Source: Solibacteraceae bacterium
GTDB taxonomy: Bacteria > Acidobacteriota > Terriglobia > Bryobacterales > Bryobacteraceae
NCBI GenBank assembly: GCA_021324015.1
Contig: JAJPJX010000084.1
Span: forward strand, 62,001 to 126,000
Length of the DNA: 64,000 bases
Direction of reading: 5' to 3'
The notes beneath the pieces are model-generated. The model was not told the DNA's origin, ran no database searches, and saw nothing but the letters and a program-made list of their open reading frames with translations. Of the stretch, positions 45,975 to 54,149 are shown one piece after another. Made by a program: the position numbers and the translations under genes. Numbering within the stretch: the stretch's first letter is position 1; every line of letters begins with the position of its first letter.

Positions 45975-45998
45975 GTTTTCAAAAAGGAGGAATGATCC

Positions 45999-46457
45999 AT
46001 GAGTAAACGTGCAATTGATCTGTCGCAGTTCGACGACGAATACCGAAGTGAGCAGACCGCGGAGCGCGGCGAGTTCGAGAGCGTTCCCGACGGCAAGTAC
46101 CAGGTGAACGTTGAGAAGGTGGAATTGACCGAGGCCCAGACCAGCGGGAACCCCATGCTGAAGTGGACGCTGCGGGTCATCGCGCCGAAGTTCGTGAACC
46201 GCCTGATCTGGCGGAACAACGTCATCACCCACAACACGCTGAAGTACGTCAAGACGGACCTCCACCTGTGCGGGCTGGATCTGGAGAAGCTGTCGGAGCT
46301 GCCGAAGCACTTGAAGAAACTGCTCGACGTGAAGCTCGAAGTCACCAAGAAGACCAAGGGCGACAACGAGAACATCTTCTTCAACCGCCGGATCGACAAC
46401 GACCGCGCACCGGGGAAGTTCCGGCAGGAGGCCGGCGACGCCCTTGTCCCGTTCTAA
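45999..46457 (+). CDS. DUF669 protein, putative phage ssDNA-binding protein
   Basis: A 152-residue protein with the family segments DGKYQVNVEKVELTEA, GNPMLKWTLRVIAP, RLIWRNNVITHNTLKYVKTDLHLCGL and LKLEVTKK-like repeats. Genes of this family commonly follow Sak4-like ATPases in phages and are thought to be OB-fold-type SSBs. The ATG follows AAAAAGGAGG. It overlaps the ERCC4 gene by 14 bases. Confidence 0.83.
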   Translation: MSKRAIDLSQFDDEYRSEQTAERGEFESVPDGKYQVNVEKVELTEAQTSGNPMLKWTLRVIAPKFVNRLIWRNNVITHNTLKYVKTDLHLCGLDLEKLSELPKHLKKLLDVKLEVTKKTKGDNENIFFNRRIDNDRAPGKFRQEAGDALVPF

Positions 46458-46893
46458 CGCGGGGCCGGTCACGATCATCATCGACACGCGCGAGCAGGAA
46501 GGTTATTCGTTCGATCCCCGGCTGGCGGCGACACTGAGGCGTGCACTGCCGGCCGGGGATTACTCCGTTGCAGGGCTGGAAGGCATGGTTGCGGTGGAGC
46601 GGAAGGCCCTCGATGATTTCGTATCCACGGTGATTCACAGCCGGGAGCGTTTCCGGAACGAGCTGCGGAAGCTGGCGGGTTACCGCGCCGCGTGCATCGT
46701 AGTCGAGGCCGGCGTGCCTGATGTCCTGCTCCATCGCTATCGCGGCGACGCCCATCCGAACGCCGTACTCGGCAGCGCGCTGTCCATCATCCTGGATTTC
46801 CGCATTCCGGTCTTCTTCTGTTCCAGCCGGCAGGCTGCTTGCCAATTCGTGCAGGCCTACCTGCTGGCGGCTCATGCGAGGTGGAGCAAATGA
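46444..46893 (+). CDS. ERCC4-type nuclease
   Basis: A 149-residue protein with the ERCC4/XPF nuclease core: VTIIIDTREQEGY, LPAGDYSVAGLEGMVAVERKALDDFVSTVIHSRERFRNEL. The catalytic pattern ERKxxxDF is present. The TTG start at 46444 lies in the 3' end of the DUF669 gene. Phages with Sak4-type modules often carry such a gene for processing branched DNA. Confidence 0.86.
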   Translation: MSRSNAGPVTIIIDTREQEGYSFDPRLAATLRRALPAGDYSVAGLEGMVAVERKALDDFVSTVIHSRERFRNELRKLAGYRAACIVVEAGVPDVLLHRYRGDAHPNAVLGSALSIILDFRIPVFFCSSRQAACQFVQAYLLAAHARWSK

Positions 46894-49082
46894 CGAAAGC
46901 GGCAACCGCGGAAGTACGCTCCTCCCTCCGCGGCATCGTAGAGACGGTCTTCTACTCCGGTCCGACATTTACAGCCGGGCGACTCCGGACACCCGAAGGC
47001 GCGCTGGTGAATTTCGCCGGCAAGGTCTTCGCCAAGCCGGCCGACCCGGTGCGCCTGGAGGGCCAATGGACACGCCATCCTAAGTACGGCCGCCAGTTCG
47101 CGGTGGAAGCCCTCGGGTATGACCTGGAGATGGACCCGGACGGCCTCGCGAATTTCCTGGCCAACCACCCCGACGTGAAGGGCATCGGGCCGGCGAAGGC
47201 GCAGCTCATCGCGGAGCACTTCGGCACCGGGTTCGACGCTGCGATCCGGACCCGGCCTGAAACGGTCGCGGCGGTGGCGAAGGCGCCGCTGGAATTGATC
47301 TTGGCGCTTCAGCGAATCTGGATCGCCAACAGCGACTTCAACGCCGCCATGACGTATCTCTCCAGGTTCGGGCTGACGCACCACCAAGTCACCACGCTCG
47401 TGGAACGGTTCGGTAGCCAGGTGGTACCGATCCTCGAACACGATCCCTATGTGCTCATCCGCGAGATCCCCGGCTTTGGGTTCAAACGCGTAGACAAAAT
47501 CGCCCGAAAAATGGGCACGCCCAAGGATCTGCCTTCACGCGTCCGCGCCGGGATTCAGTATTCCGTGCTCGACGCCCTTGATGACGGCGACTGCTGGGTC
47601 GAGTACGAGGATCTGCTGGACAGGGCCAACACGCTACTGGTGATGGACACGCTCGACAGCCGCGAGGTGATCGAGGGCCATCTTGAAACCCTGATCGCGG
47701 AGGGAGTGCTCGTATCGCAGCCGTTCGAACGCTTGGTAGTGGCTGATCCGGAGATCCACCGCATGGAGCGGGAGCTGGCGGACGTGTTGGCCACGGCGCA
47801 CATGCGAAGCCCACATGCCGTTACCGATCTCGAAGGTCTGCTCGACGCCGAGGGTGCGTTGTTGAACCGGGAACAGCGTGAAGCAGTGAAGAATGCGCTC
47901 ACCTATTCCATCTCTCTGATGACCGGCGGCGCCGGGAGCGGAAAGACCTTCGCGGTGTCCACGATCACCACCATCGCCGACCGCCTGGAGAAAACTGTCG
48001 TGCTGGCCGCGCCCACCGGCAAGGCGGCCAAACGGCTCGAGCAGGTCGTCGGCCACGAGGCCAGCACCATCCACCGGCTACTCGGCTTCAACGGCCGTAC
48101 CTATTCTCGCGATGCCCTGAATCCCATTGAGGCGGACATCCTGGTCGTGGACGAAGTGTCCATGGTTGATGTGCCGCTCGCCTGGCGGTTTTTCCAGGCC
48201 ATCGACCGTACGAAGACCGCCGTGGTCCTGGTTGGGGACCACAACCAATTGCCGCCGGTGGGGCCGGGAAATCTTCTCCGCGATCTCGTGAAGTCGCGGG
48301 CGATCCCCACCACTGTGCTTACGCAGATCATCCGCCAGGCGGGCGTGCTGAAGGAGAATTCCACCGCGATCCTCTTCGGCGAGGTGCGACCCACCGCCGA
48401 CGTAGAGATCGGCGCGCGGCGACCGTGGTACGTGATCGACAAATTCACCGATACGGGCGATGTGCAGCGCATGCTGTTGCTCCTGTTCGCAGAAGTGCTT
48501 CAGGAGCGGCTCGGCTACGACCTGGTCCGCGACGTCCAGGTGCTGACGCCAACGCATCGCGGGCCTCTCGGCACAGTGGAGTTGAATGCTGAGCTTCAGC
48601 GTTTGCTCCAGAAGAAATTGTTCGACTTCGAGGTGCCCGACGTGGAACACGGCCATCGTCCCCGGCTGTATCCCGGCGACAAAGTCATCCAGATGAAAAA
48701 CGATTACGAGCTGGGCGTGATGAACGGCGCCATGGGAATTGTGACGGGCGTGGATGCCAAAGGCGGGCTGACCATCGATTTCGATGGCCGCTCGGTCGAG
48801 ATTGAGGCCGGCCCCGACGCCGCCGGCAATGTGCAATTGGCCTATGCCACCTCAATCCACAAAGTGCAGGGATCGGAGTTTCCGTGCTCCGTGGTCGTTG
48901 CCCACAAATCGCACTCCTTCATGCATCACCGCAATCTGCTGTACACGGCGGTCACGCGCGCGAAGGAATCCGTGATTCTCCTGGGCGACCGGTGGGGAAT
49001 GGAAAACTGCGCCAGCAAGCGCCAAGTGGATCGCCGCAACACGTTCCTGTCGTTCCTGCTCCAGCCAGAGGTGCGGCCGTGA
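46890..49082 (+). CDS. RecD2-like ATP-dependent helicase
   Basis: A 730-residue helicase, superfamily 1B. The N-terminal part has the RecD2 helix-hairpin-helix regions (VKGIGPAKAQLIAEHFG, LIREIPGFGFKRVDKIARKMG). Walker A MTGGAGSGKT is at about 348-357, Walker B VVDEVSMVD, motif III GDHNQLPPVGPGNLL, and motif VI YTAVTRAKE near the end. It should unwind DNA 5' to 3'. The start overlaps the ERCC4 stop and the stop overlaps the primase start, both by four bases. Confidence 0.9.
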   Translation: MTKAATAEVRSSLRGIVETVFYSGPTFTAGRLRTPEGALVNFAGKVFAKPADPVRLEGQWTRHPKYGRQFAVEALGYDLEMDPDGLANFLANHPDVKGIGPAKAQLIAEHFGTGFDAAIRTRPETVAAVAKAPLELILALQRIWIANSDFNAAMTYLSRFGLTHHQVTTLVERFGSQVVPILEHDPYVLIREIPGFGFKRVDKIARKMGTPKDLPSRVRAGIQYSVLDALDDGDCWVEYEDLLDRANTLLVMDTLDSREVIEGHLETLIAEGVLVSQPFERLVVADPEIHRMERELADVLATAHMRSPHAVTDLEGLLDAEGALLNREQREAVKNALTYSISLMTGGAGSGKTFAVSTITTIADRLEKTVVLAAPTGKAAKRLEQVVGHEASTIHRLLGFNGRTYSRDALNPIEADILVVDEVSMVDVPLAWRFFQAIDRTKTAVVLVGDHNQLPPVGPGNLLRDLVKSRAIPTTVLTQIIRQAGVLKENSTAILFGEVRPTADVEIGARRPWYVIDKFTDTGDVQRMLLLLFAEVLQERLGYDLVRDVQVLTPTHRGPLGTVELNAELQRLLQKKLFDFEVPDVEHGHRPRLYPGDKVIQMKNDYELGVMNGAMGIVTGVDAKGGLTIDFDGRSVEIEAGPDAAGNVQLAYATSIHKVQGSEFPCSVVVAHKSHSFMHHRNLLYTAVTRAKESVILLGDRWGMENCASKRQVDRRNTFLSFLLQPEVRP

Positions 49083-52000
49083 CCGTCCCGCCGATGGATG
49101 TGCACGCCTATTACCGACAGGTCACCGACATCGATATCGGCGAGATTGCCCGCGAGCTGCTGGCGGGCCGCATCATACAGGAATCCCGGCAGACCCTTTT
49201 CTGCGATTGCCCGAACCACCGCAGCCAGTCGCATCGGTCGCTTCACATCTGGCTCGATAAGCAGGGCTGGTACTGCCACGCTTGCGGGGTCGGCGGTGAT
49301 GTCCTTCAGCTTGTCGAGTTCGTACAGCACGGCGTTGTAACAAAGGGACAGACCGGCCCAATGCCCGACTCCCACCGCCAGGCGCGGGATTTCCTGGCCG
49401 CGCGCGCCGGGTTGCCGCCGCTGTCGAAGCTCGCATCGGGCGACCCGGAAAAAGCGGAAGATGAGTATCGGCTTACGCTGCGTGTCCGCGAGGCCCTTAC
49501 CGTCCTGGCGGAACTCTACCACGAGCGGCTCATGGCGAATGCGGAAGTCCTCGGCTGGTTCCGCAGCAAATACGGGATCGGCGAAGAGACCATCGCACGT
49601 CTGAAGGTCGGCTTCGCGGACAACTTCGAACCAAGCGTGGCCCGCGCCCTCATGGATGGGCCGCACGCGTTCACCCTGGGCGAGCTGACAGCCACCTCCG
49701 CATTCCGGCCGACGCTGCAGGACGGCATCGTGCCTTTCTTCGATGGCCGGATCGTCTTCCCTTACTGGAGCCGCGGCCAGGTCGTTTTCATGATCGGCCG
49801 GCGCACGGACTGGACATCGGACGTCGAGTGGGAGAAATCCAAATACAAGAAGCTGGCGGTGCGGAATGACCGGGACCATAAATACATCGCCCCATGTATT
49901 CGGAACGACGTTCTCTACAACGAGGATGTGCTGCTCACGCGCCCGGAACGGATCATCATCACGGAAGGCGTCACGGATTGCATTTCCCTGATGGAGCACG
50001 GGTTCCCGGTAGTTTCGCCCGTGACCACCAAGATCCGCGACTCCGATTGGGAACGGCTGATACCGAAGCTCCGGGGCGTCAAGACGGTCTTCGTCTGCCA
50101 GGATAACGAGGTCTCCGAGGCCGGGATGCAGGGCGCGTTGAAGACCGCGCGCATCCTGGCAGGCCACGGCATCGCGACGCGCGTCGCTGTTCTGCCCCTC
50201 GGCGAGAAACAGCGGGCCGCGCGCGAGAAGCTGGCCAACCTGCCCCCAGGCAGCCCCGGAGCCGACGAGCTTGAGGCCGACGCCAAGATCGACGTGAATG
50301 AGTTTTTCGCCGCCGGCCAAACCGCTGCGGATTTCGAAGCGATCCTCGCCTCGGCCCAGACGCCGCTCGAGATGGCGATTTCGACGCTGAATAGCGATAT
50401 CACGGACACCGACCTCAGCCGGCTTCTGGAGCCGATCCTGGCGGAAGTGGGCGGCATGTCTCCCATTGAAAGGGAACGCCACCTCCGGCTGATACAGGCT
50501 CGCTGCGGTAAATCCAAATTGCCAGTCAGCATATTGCGGCAGCAGATGAAGGTCGTTGTCCTGGACGACAAGACGCGCCGCAAGCACGGCGGCCGCCGGG
50601 ACGGTGCGCGCGGGAATGACTCCGCAGGTAGCGGGCCCGGCGGCCAGTCGGCCCTGCCCAGGATTCAGATCAATGATCGCCAACTGCGGGAAATCGTGTC
50701 CGATGCATGGGCCGCCGTCCATCGCGCCAACGAGCACGGCGCCAGCATCTGCCCGCACACTCCATTTCTTTTCCACCGCGCCGGGAAGCTTGTGCGGCTC
50801 GCGGTTGGCGAGTCTGGCCCGGAGATCGATGAAATGGACGAGGACGCGGTCTTCGGACTTTTGGCGCGCACGGCCGATTGGCACAAGTCCGGTGAAGACT
50901 CGATCACCGAGACGTCGCCACCACGCGACGCCGCCCGCGACATGCTGGCGTACCCCGATTTGCATCTGCCGATGCTGGAGGGCGTCATCAGCACGCCCGT
51001 GTTCGGCCACAAGGGAGATTTGATTGTGAACGAAGGCTATCACAAGAACGACCGGCTCTGGCTGTCTCCGGACCCCAGCCTCGAGCTGCAGCCGATTCCC
51101 GATGAGCCGTCTCCGGAGGACATCACGGCCGCGCGCGAACTTCTTTTCGGGGAGCTGCTCGTGGACTTCCCGTTCGTGGATGCCTCCGACCGCGCCCACG
51201 CCGTCGCCGCCATGATCCTGCCGTTCATCCGGCGCATAATTGATGGGCCCACGCCGATGCATCTTATCGAGGCGCCCACCATGGGGTCCGGCAAAGGTCT
51301 GCTGGCCAACCTGATTTCCATCGTCGCAACCGGCGCCGTTTGCGAAGCCCGCACGTTGCCGGAAAACGAGGATGAAGTTCGCAAAATGGTGACCGCGGAA
51401 TTGATGAAGGGCCGGCCCATTGTCCTGCTGGACAACGCCAGTGATCGCCGGCAACTCTATTCGTCATCCTTGGCTTCGGTCTTGACGTCCGTCCGCTGGA
51501 CCGACCGGAAGCTTGGGCAGTCGGCCATGGCGTCGGTTCCGAACAACGCCCTTTGGATGATGACGGCGAACAACCCCAACCTGCACCTGGAACTCACTCG
51601 CCGCTGCATCCGGCTGCGCATTGATCCGCGGGTGGACCGTCCGTGGAAGCGCACTTCCTTCAAACATCCTGAGATTACGACATGGGCGAAGGAAAGCCGG
51701 TCGGCGCTGGTGGGCGGCATCCTCACTCTGATCCGGGCATGGATGGTGGCTGGGAGGCCACTGGACCGCGCGCGCCTCGGTTCCTTCGAGCGATGGTCTA
51801 CGGTCATGGGAGGCATTCTCAATGTTGCCGGGATTTCCGGTTTCCTGGCTAACCTCGATCAGCTCTATGAGGCCGCCGACCAGGACGGCCAGGCATGGCG
51901 CGCATTCACTGCCGCCTGGTGGGAGGCTTTCCGGGACCAGCCCAAGAAAGTCAGCGAGCTGAACCAGTTTTGCGAAGAGCGCGAGCTGATGCTGAAGCTG

Positions 52001-52558
52001 CGCGGCGACGGCTCGCTGCGCTCCCAGCAAATCCGGCTTGGGAACGCCCTGACGAATTGCCGGGACCGGTCCTTTAATGGTCTCTGCGTCGTCCGTCTGG
52101 ATGAGGAAACCAAGCACAAGGGCGTGAGCATGTACGCCCTCGTGGCGGCCGATTCCGGGAATTGGGGATGTTGGGGATCTTTTGGGGATGTTGCCGACAA
52201 ACATCCCCCAGAGTCAACTCCCGCAGATTCAGAGGATTACAAACTACTTGGGGATGTTGGGGATGTTGGGGCCGTACCTTCGCGTGTAGAGAGAGATTTT
52301 TGCGCGAGTCCGGAAGAAGGAGAAGACCTTCACGCGCGCGCGTGTAAAGGTACAGCCGATAACATCCCCAAGATCCCCAACATCCCCAAATTCTCCGCAA
52401 CCGATTGTAATGAAAGCACAAACGACTTGGGGATGTTGGAAGGCAACATCCCCAAAACATCCCCAAGCCGGTCAGACATCCCCAAATCCGGCCGGGCGCG
52501 CGTGGACCTGGCGGATTTCGATGACGGCTCCATGCCGCCGAGCCGGGGTCGGTCATGA
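49079..52558 (+). CDS. Primase-helicase fusion with CHC2 zinc finger and Toprim domains
   Basis: A 1159-residue replication protein. The CHC2-type zinc finger is at about 42-69 (CDCPNH, WYCHACG). The primase core follows and the Toprim motif IITEGVTDCISLMEHG is near 292-307. The ATPase begins near 730 with Walker A EAPTMGSGKGLLAN, then VLLDNASD and MMTANNPNLHLELTRRCIRLR like a phage or integrative-element helicase. The C-terminal 130 residues are low in complexity (repeated GDVGD, NIPK) because their DNA is a repeat array. GTG start at 49079 overlaps the recD-like stop. Confidence 0.88.
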   Translation: MTVPPMDVHAYYRQVTDIDIGEIARELLAGRIIQESRQTLFCDCPNHRSQSHRSLHIWLDKQGWYCHACGVGGDVLQLVEFVQHGVVTKGQTGPMPDSHRQARDFLAARAGLPPLSKLASGDPEKAEDEYRLTLRVREALTVLAELYHERLMANAEVLGWFRSKYGIGEETIARLKVGFADNFEPSVARALMDGPHAFTLGELTATSAFRPTLQDGIVPFFDGRIVFPYWSRGQVVFMIGRRTDWTSDVEWEKSKYKKLAVRNDRDHKYIAPCIRNDVLYNEDVLLTRPERIIITEGVTDCISLMEHGFPVVSPVTTKIRDSDWERLIPKLRGVKTVFVCQDNEVSEAGMQGALKTARILAGHGIATRVAVLPLGEKQRAAREKLANLPPGSPGADELEADAKIDVNEFFAAGQTAADFEAILASAQTPLEMAISTLNSDITDTDLSRLLEPILAEVGGMSPIERERHLRLIQARCGKSKLPVSILRQQMKVVVLDDKTRRKHGGRRDGARGNDSAGSGPGGQSALPRIQINDRQLREIVSDAWAAVHRANEHGASICPHTPFLFHRAGKLVRLAVGESGPEIDEMDEDAVFGLLARTADWHKSGEDSITETSPPRDAARDMLAYPDLHLPMLEGVISTPVFGHKGDLIVNEGYHKNDRLWLSPDPSLELQPIPDEPSPEDITAARELLFGELLVDFPFVDASDRAHAVAAMILPFIRRIIDGPTPMHLIEAPTMGSGKGLLANLISIVATGAVCEARTLPENEDEVRKMVTAELMKGRPIVLLDNASDRRQLYSSSLASVLTSVRWTDRKLGQSAMASVPNNALWMMTANNPNLHLELTRRCIRLRIDPRVDRPWKRTSFKHPEITTWAKESRSALVGGILTLIRAWMVAGRPLDRARLGSFERWSTVMGGILNVAGISGFLANLDQLYEAADQDGQAWRAFTAAWWEAFRDQPKKVSELNQFCEERELMLKLRGDGSLRSQQIRLGNALTNCRDRSFNGLCVVRLDEETKHKGVSMYALVAADSGNWGCWGSFGDVADKHPPESTPADSEDYKLLGDVGDVGAVPSRVERDFCASPEEGEDLHARACKGTADNIPKIPNIPKFSATDCNESTNDLGMLEGNIPKTSPSRSDIPKSGRARVDLADFDDGSMPPSRGRS
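52164..52483. repeat. Bidirectional GGGGAT/ATCCCC array inside primase 3' end (possible origin)
   Basis: I counted six GGGGAT (52164, 52173, 52184, 52250, 52259, 52429) and seven ATCCCC (52203, 52364, 52373, 52382, 52448, 52459, 52478). Runs have a 9-bp step (GGGGATGTT). A large imperfect inverted repeat places the 52250-52280 block opposite 52347-52388, with a 14-bp palindrome CACGCGCGCGCGTG at 52331-52344 in between. TTGGGGATGTTG and CAACATCCCCAA form a perfect 12-bp hairpin at 52427-52455. Location at the end of a primase gene suggests a replication origin or a binding array. Confidence 0.75.
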
Positions 52559-53232
52559 GCGCCATGCCCGCCGCCGTCTCTGCCCCGGCCGCCGTTCACC
52601 TCTTCGTTTCAACTGCGCTCGAATTCTGGTCCACTGACCAGGGCGCCGCGTTCGCCCGCGACGTGCAGATTGACGACACGATGTACCGGCGGCTCGATCC
52701 CGAGTATTACGCTTGGCTGCGGTCGCGGATGTTGCTGGCGAAGAAGGCGGTGGATGCCGGGCAGCTCGATGTGGCCGCCTTTGACGATCTGCGCGCCCGG
52801 TTCAATGCCGTGCAGGAGTGGGCGGTCGAGCATTTCGGCGAGGGGCAATTGCTGGCGGCGGTGCGGACACTTCGCGCCGGCGAATACAAGCCGCCCGTGG
52901 CCGAAGATGATCGGCCACATGCCCCGTTGCCGCGCGCGGCAATATCCGCGGGCGATCGCGTGTCGCCCGAAGCCGTTGCCATAGTGGACGCCATTGCGGA
53001 GAAGGCAGCAGCACTTGGGTGGGCCCGCGAACGGCTCTACGCCATTGGTAACGGCCTGTTCGATCCGCAGCGCGGCCTCATCTGCTATTTGAAGCCTGGC
53101 GACCGCATCGGCCAAGTCACGTCGCAGTCAATCGAGATCATCCATGCGTTGCCGTCCGAGGTGCGCCACCGCTTCTACAACCCGGACGCGGACCAGCCGT
53201 GGATCATCCGGGTCGCGGAGCAAAAAAAGTGA
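52555..53232 (+). CDS. Hypothetical phage protein
   Basis: A 225-residue protein starting with ATG in the last four bases of the primase gene. Helical N-terminal half (TMYRRLDPEYYAWLRSRMLLAKKAVDAGQLD), then a Pro-rich hinge, then a C-terminal part (AAALGWARERLYAIGNGLFDPQRGLICYLKPGDRIGQVTSQSIEII) that resembles no family I know. No transmembrane segment. It is in the replication operon and may belong with it. Confidence 0.7.
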   Translation: MSAMPAAVSAPAAVHLFVSTALEFWSTDQGAAFARDVQIDDTMYRRLDPEYYAWLRSRMLLAKKAVDAGQLDVAAFDDLRARFNAVQEWAVEHFGEGQLLAAVRTLRAGEYKPPVAEDDRPHAPLPRAAISAGDRVSPEAVAIVDAIAEKAAALGWARERLYAIGNGLFDPQRGLICYLKPGDRIGQVTSQSIEIIHALPSEVRHRFYNPDADQPWIIRVAEQKK

Positions 53233-53235
53233 TGC

Positions 53236-53276
53236 GGGGTGTGCACAACTTTCCGGCGCTTCGCGTATATTTCCAT
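53236..53276 (+). repeat. 41-bp dispersed element, copy B
   Basis: Second copy of the element at 23853-23893, with 34 of 41 positions the same and no gaps. It lies in the 161-bp gap before a small gene. The hairpin at 53349-53366 follows 73 bases later. Its shared setting argues for a regulatory or RNA-leader role, though the frame also gives a similar short peptide in both copies. Confidence 0.6.
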
Positions 53277-53348
53277 TGAAGACGCCGGTTCGACAGGCGA
53301 GCGCAAAGCGCACCCTCCGAAAGACTCCTTCCCAATAGTAATTCCTTC

Positions 53349-53366
53349 TTGCGGGCATACCCGCAA
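53349..53366 (+). repeat. Perfect hairpin downstream of element copy B
   Basis: TTGCGGG (53349-53355) pairs with CCCGCAA (53360-53366) around a four-base CATA loop. It lies 27 bases ahead of the ATG of the next gene. A terminator is unlikely because no T-run follows. Confidence 0.6.
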
Positions 53367-53393
53367 TCCCAACACGGGCCTGATACCAGAACT

Positions 53394-53729
53394 ATGCGCA
53401 AGAACATTCGGATCGAAAATCCGGTTTCCGACTGCCGCTTCACTTCGGCAAACCGCGCCAAGCGTTTTGTGGCGCAGGGGCGAGCGGAGTGGGTCGAGCC
53501 CGGTATTTCCATCCGGTTCATCCAGTCGGACCATCGGCACTGCTCAGCGCAGAAGTCGGTGGACGGCACGCGCTACTGGTATGAGCGGGCGGCCAGCACC
53601 GGTATGGCAGGACTCACCGAGTTGGCGAACCTGCCTATGATCGCACCCGGAGTGGCGTTGGGATTGGGACGGCGAAAGGGCGCCAGCCGGCACACGTTCC
53701 TGGCGACGCAGGGGGTCCACGGGACCTGA
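53394..53729 (+). CDS. Hypothetical phage protein
   Basis: A 111-residue basic protein (start at MRKNIRIENPVSDCRFTSANRAKRFVAQGRAEWV). No family recognised. The ATG at 53394 was chosen because the frame upstream passes through the hairpin. It stands between the copy B element and the following non-coding stretch, which holds short GGTTGTCA repeats. Transcribed on its own leader, perhaps. Confidence 0.6.
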   Translation: MRKNIRIENPVSDCRFTSANRAKRFVAQGRAEWVEPGISIRFIQSDHRHCSAQKSVDGTRYWYERAASTGMAGLTELANLPMIAPGVALGLGRRKGASRHTFLATQGVHGT

Positions 53730-53792
53730 TCCGCAGGCGGCCGGCCGCGGATTGCGATGGTGCCCAACCTCTTTAGTTTGTGGGTTTTTTTC

Positions 53793-53822
53793 GGGTTGTC
53801 AAGGCGGGTTGTCAGGTTGTCA
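53793..53822. repeat. Three tandem GGTTGTCA repeats
   Basis: GGGTTGTCA is at 53793-53801 and 53806-53814, and GGTTGTCA at 53815-53822. They lie in the 181-bp gap before the small gene at 53911 and look like operator or binding repeats. Confidence 0.55.
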
Positions 53823-53832
53823 CCCAGTTCGA

Positions 53833-53916
53833 GCCCATTACTCGGGTATCGGTAATGGCATGGACCAGCTATCGCATTCAGTTTCGTTGATGGCATTTCG
53901 GGCTTGAGTAATGGGC
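53833..53916. repeat. 11-bp inverted repeat flanking the 53911 start
   Basis: GCCCATTACTC (53833-53843) and GAGTAATGGGC (53906-53916) are exact inverted repeats. GTAATGGC at 53852-53859 adds a third site. The right copy includes the ATG of the following gene, so it could be an operator or translational control site. Confidence 0.65.
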
Positions 53917-54147
53917 AGTAAAGATCTTTGCCGCTGCTGCAAGCAGCCCTTCGTCGCCCGCCATCGGATCGCGACCGTGAGCGGCACCGTCGAAACGGTC
54001 AGCCGCATTTGCCCCGACTGTGCCCAGAACATGGGTGCCAAGCCGGAGGTCGAAATGGATTGTGTCCGGTACATCCAGAAGCTTCGGTTGGGCGCGCGGC
54101 TGCGCGATGGTTACCACCTTTTGCTGCAAGCGAACGCCGAGTGCTGA
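53911..54147 (+). CDS. Small Cys-rich zinc-binding-like protein
   Basis: A 78-residue protein with paired cysteines CRCCKQPF and CPDCAQNM that suit a zinc ribbon, and a helical C-terminus (MDCVRYIQKLRLGARLRDGYHLLL). It is separated from the ParB-methyltransferase gene by only two bases. Possibly a DNA- or RNA-binding accessory. No family name can be given. Confidence 0.7.
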   Translation: MGSKDLCRCCKQPFVARHRIATVSGTVETVSRICPDCAQNMGAKPEVEMDCVRYIQKLRLGARLRDGYHLLLQANAEC

Positions 54148-54149
54148 GG

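Noticed and set aside
48926-51454. 842-codon reverse open frame under the primase
   Set aside because: Opposite strand of a gene with zinc finger, Toprim and Walker motifs; no recognisable motif of its own.
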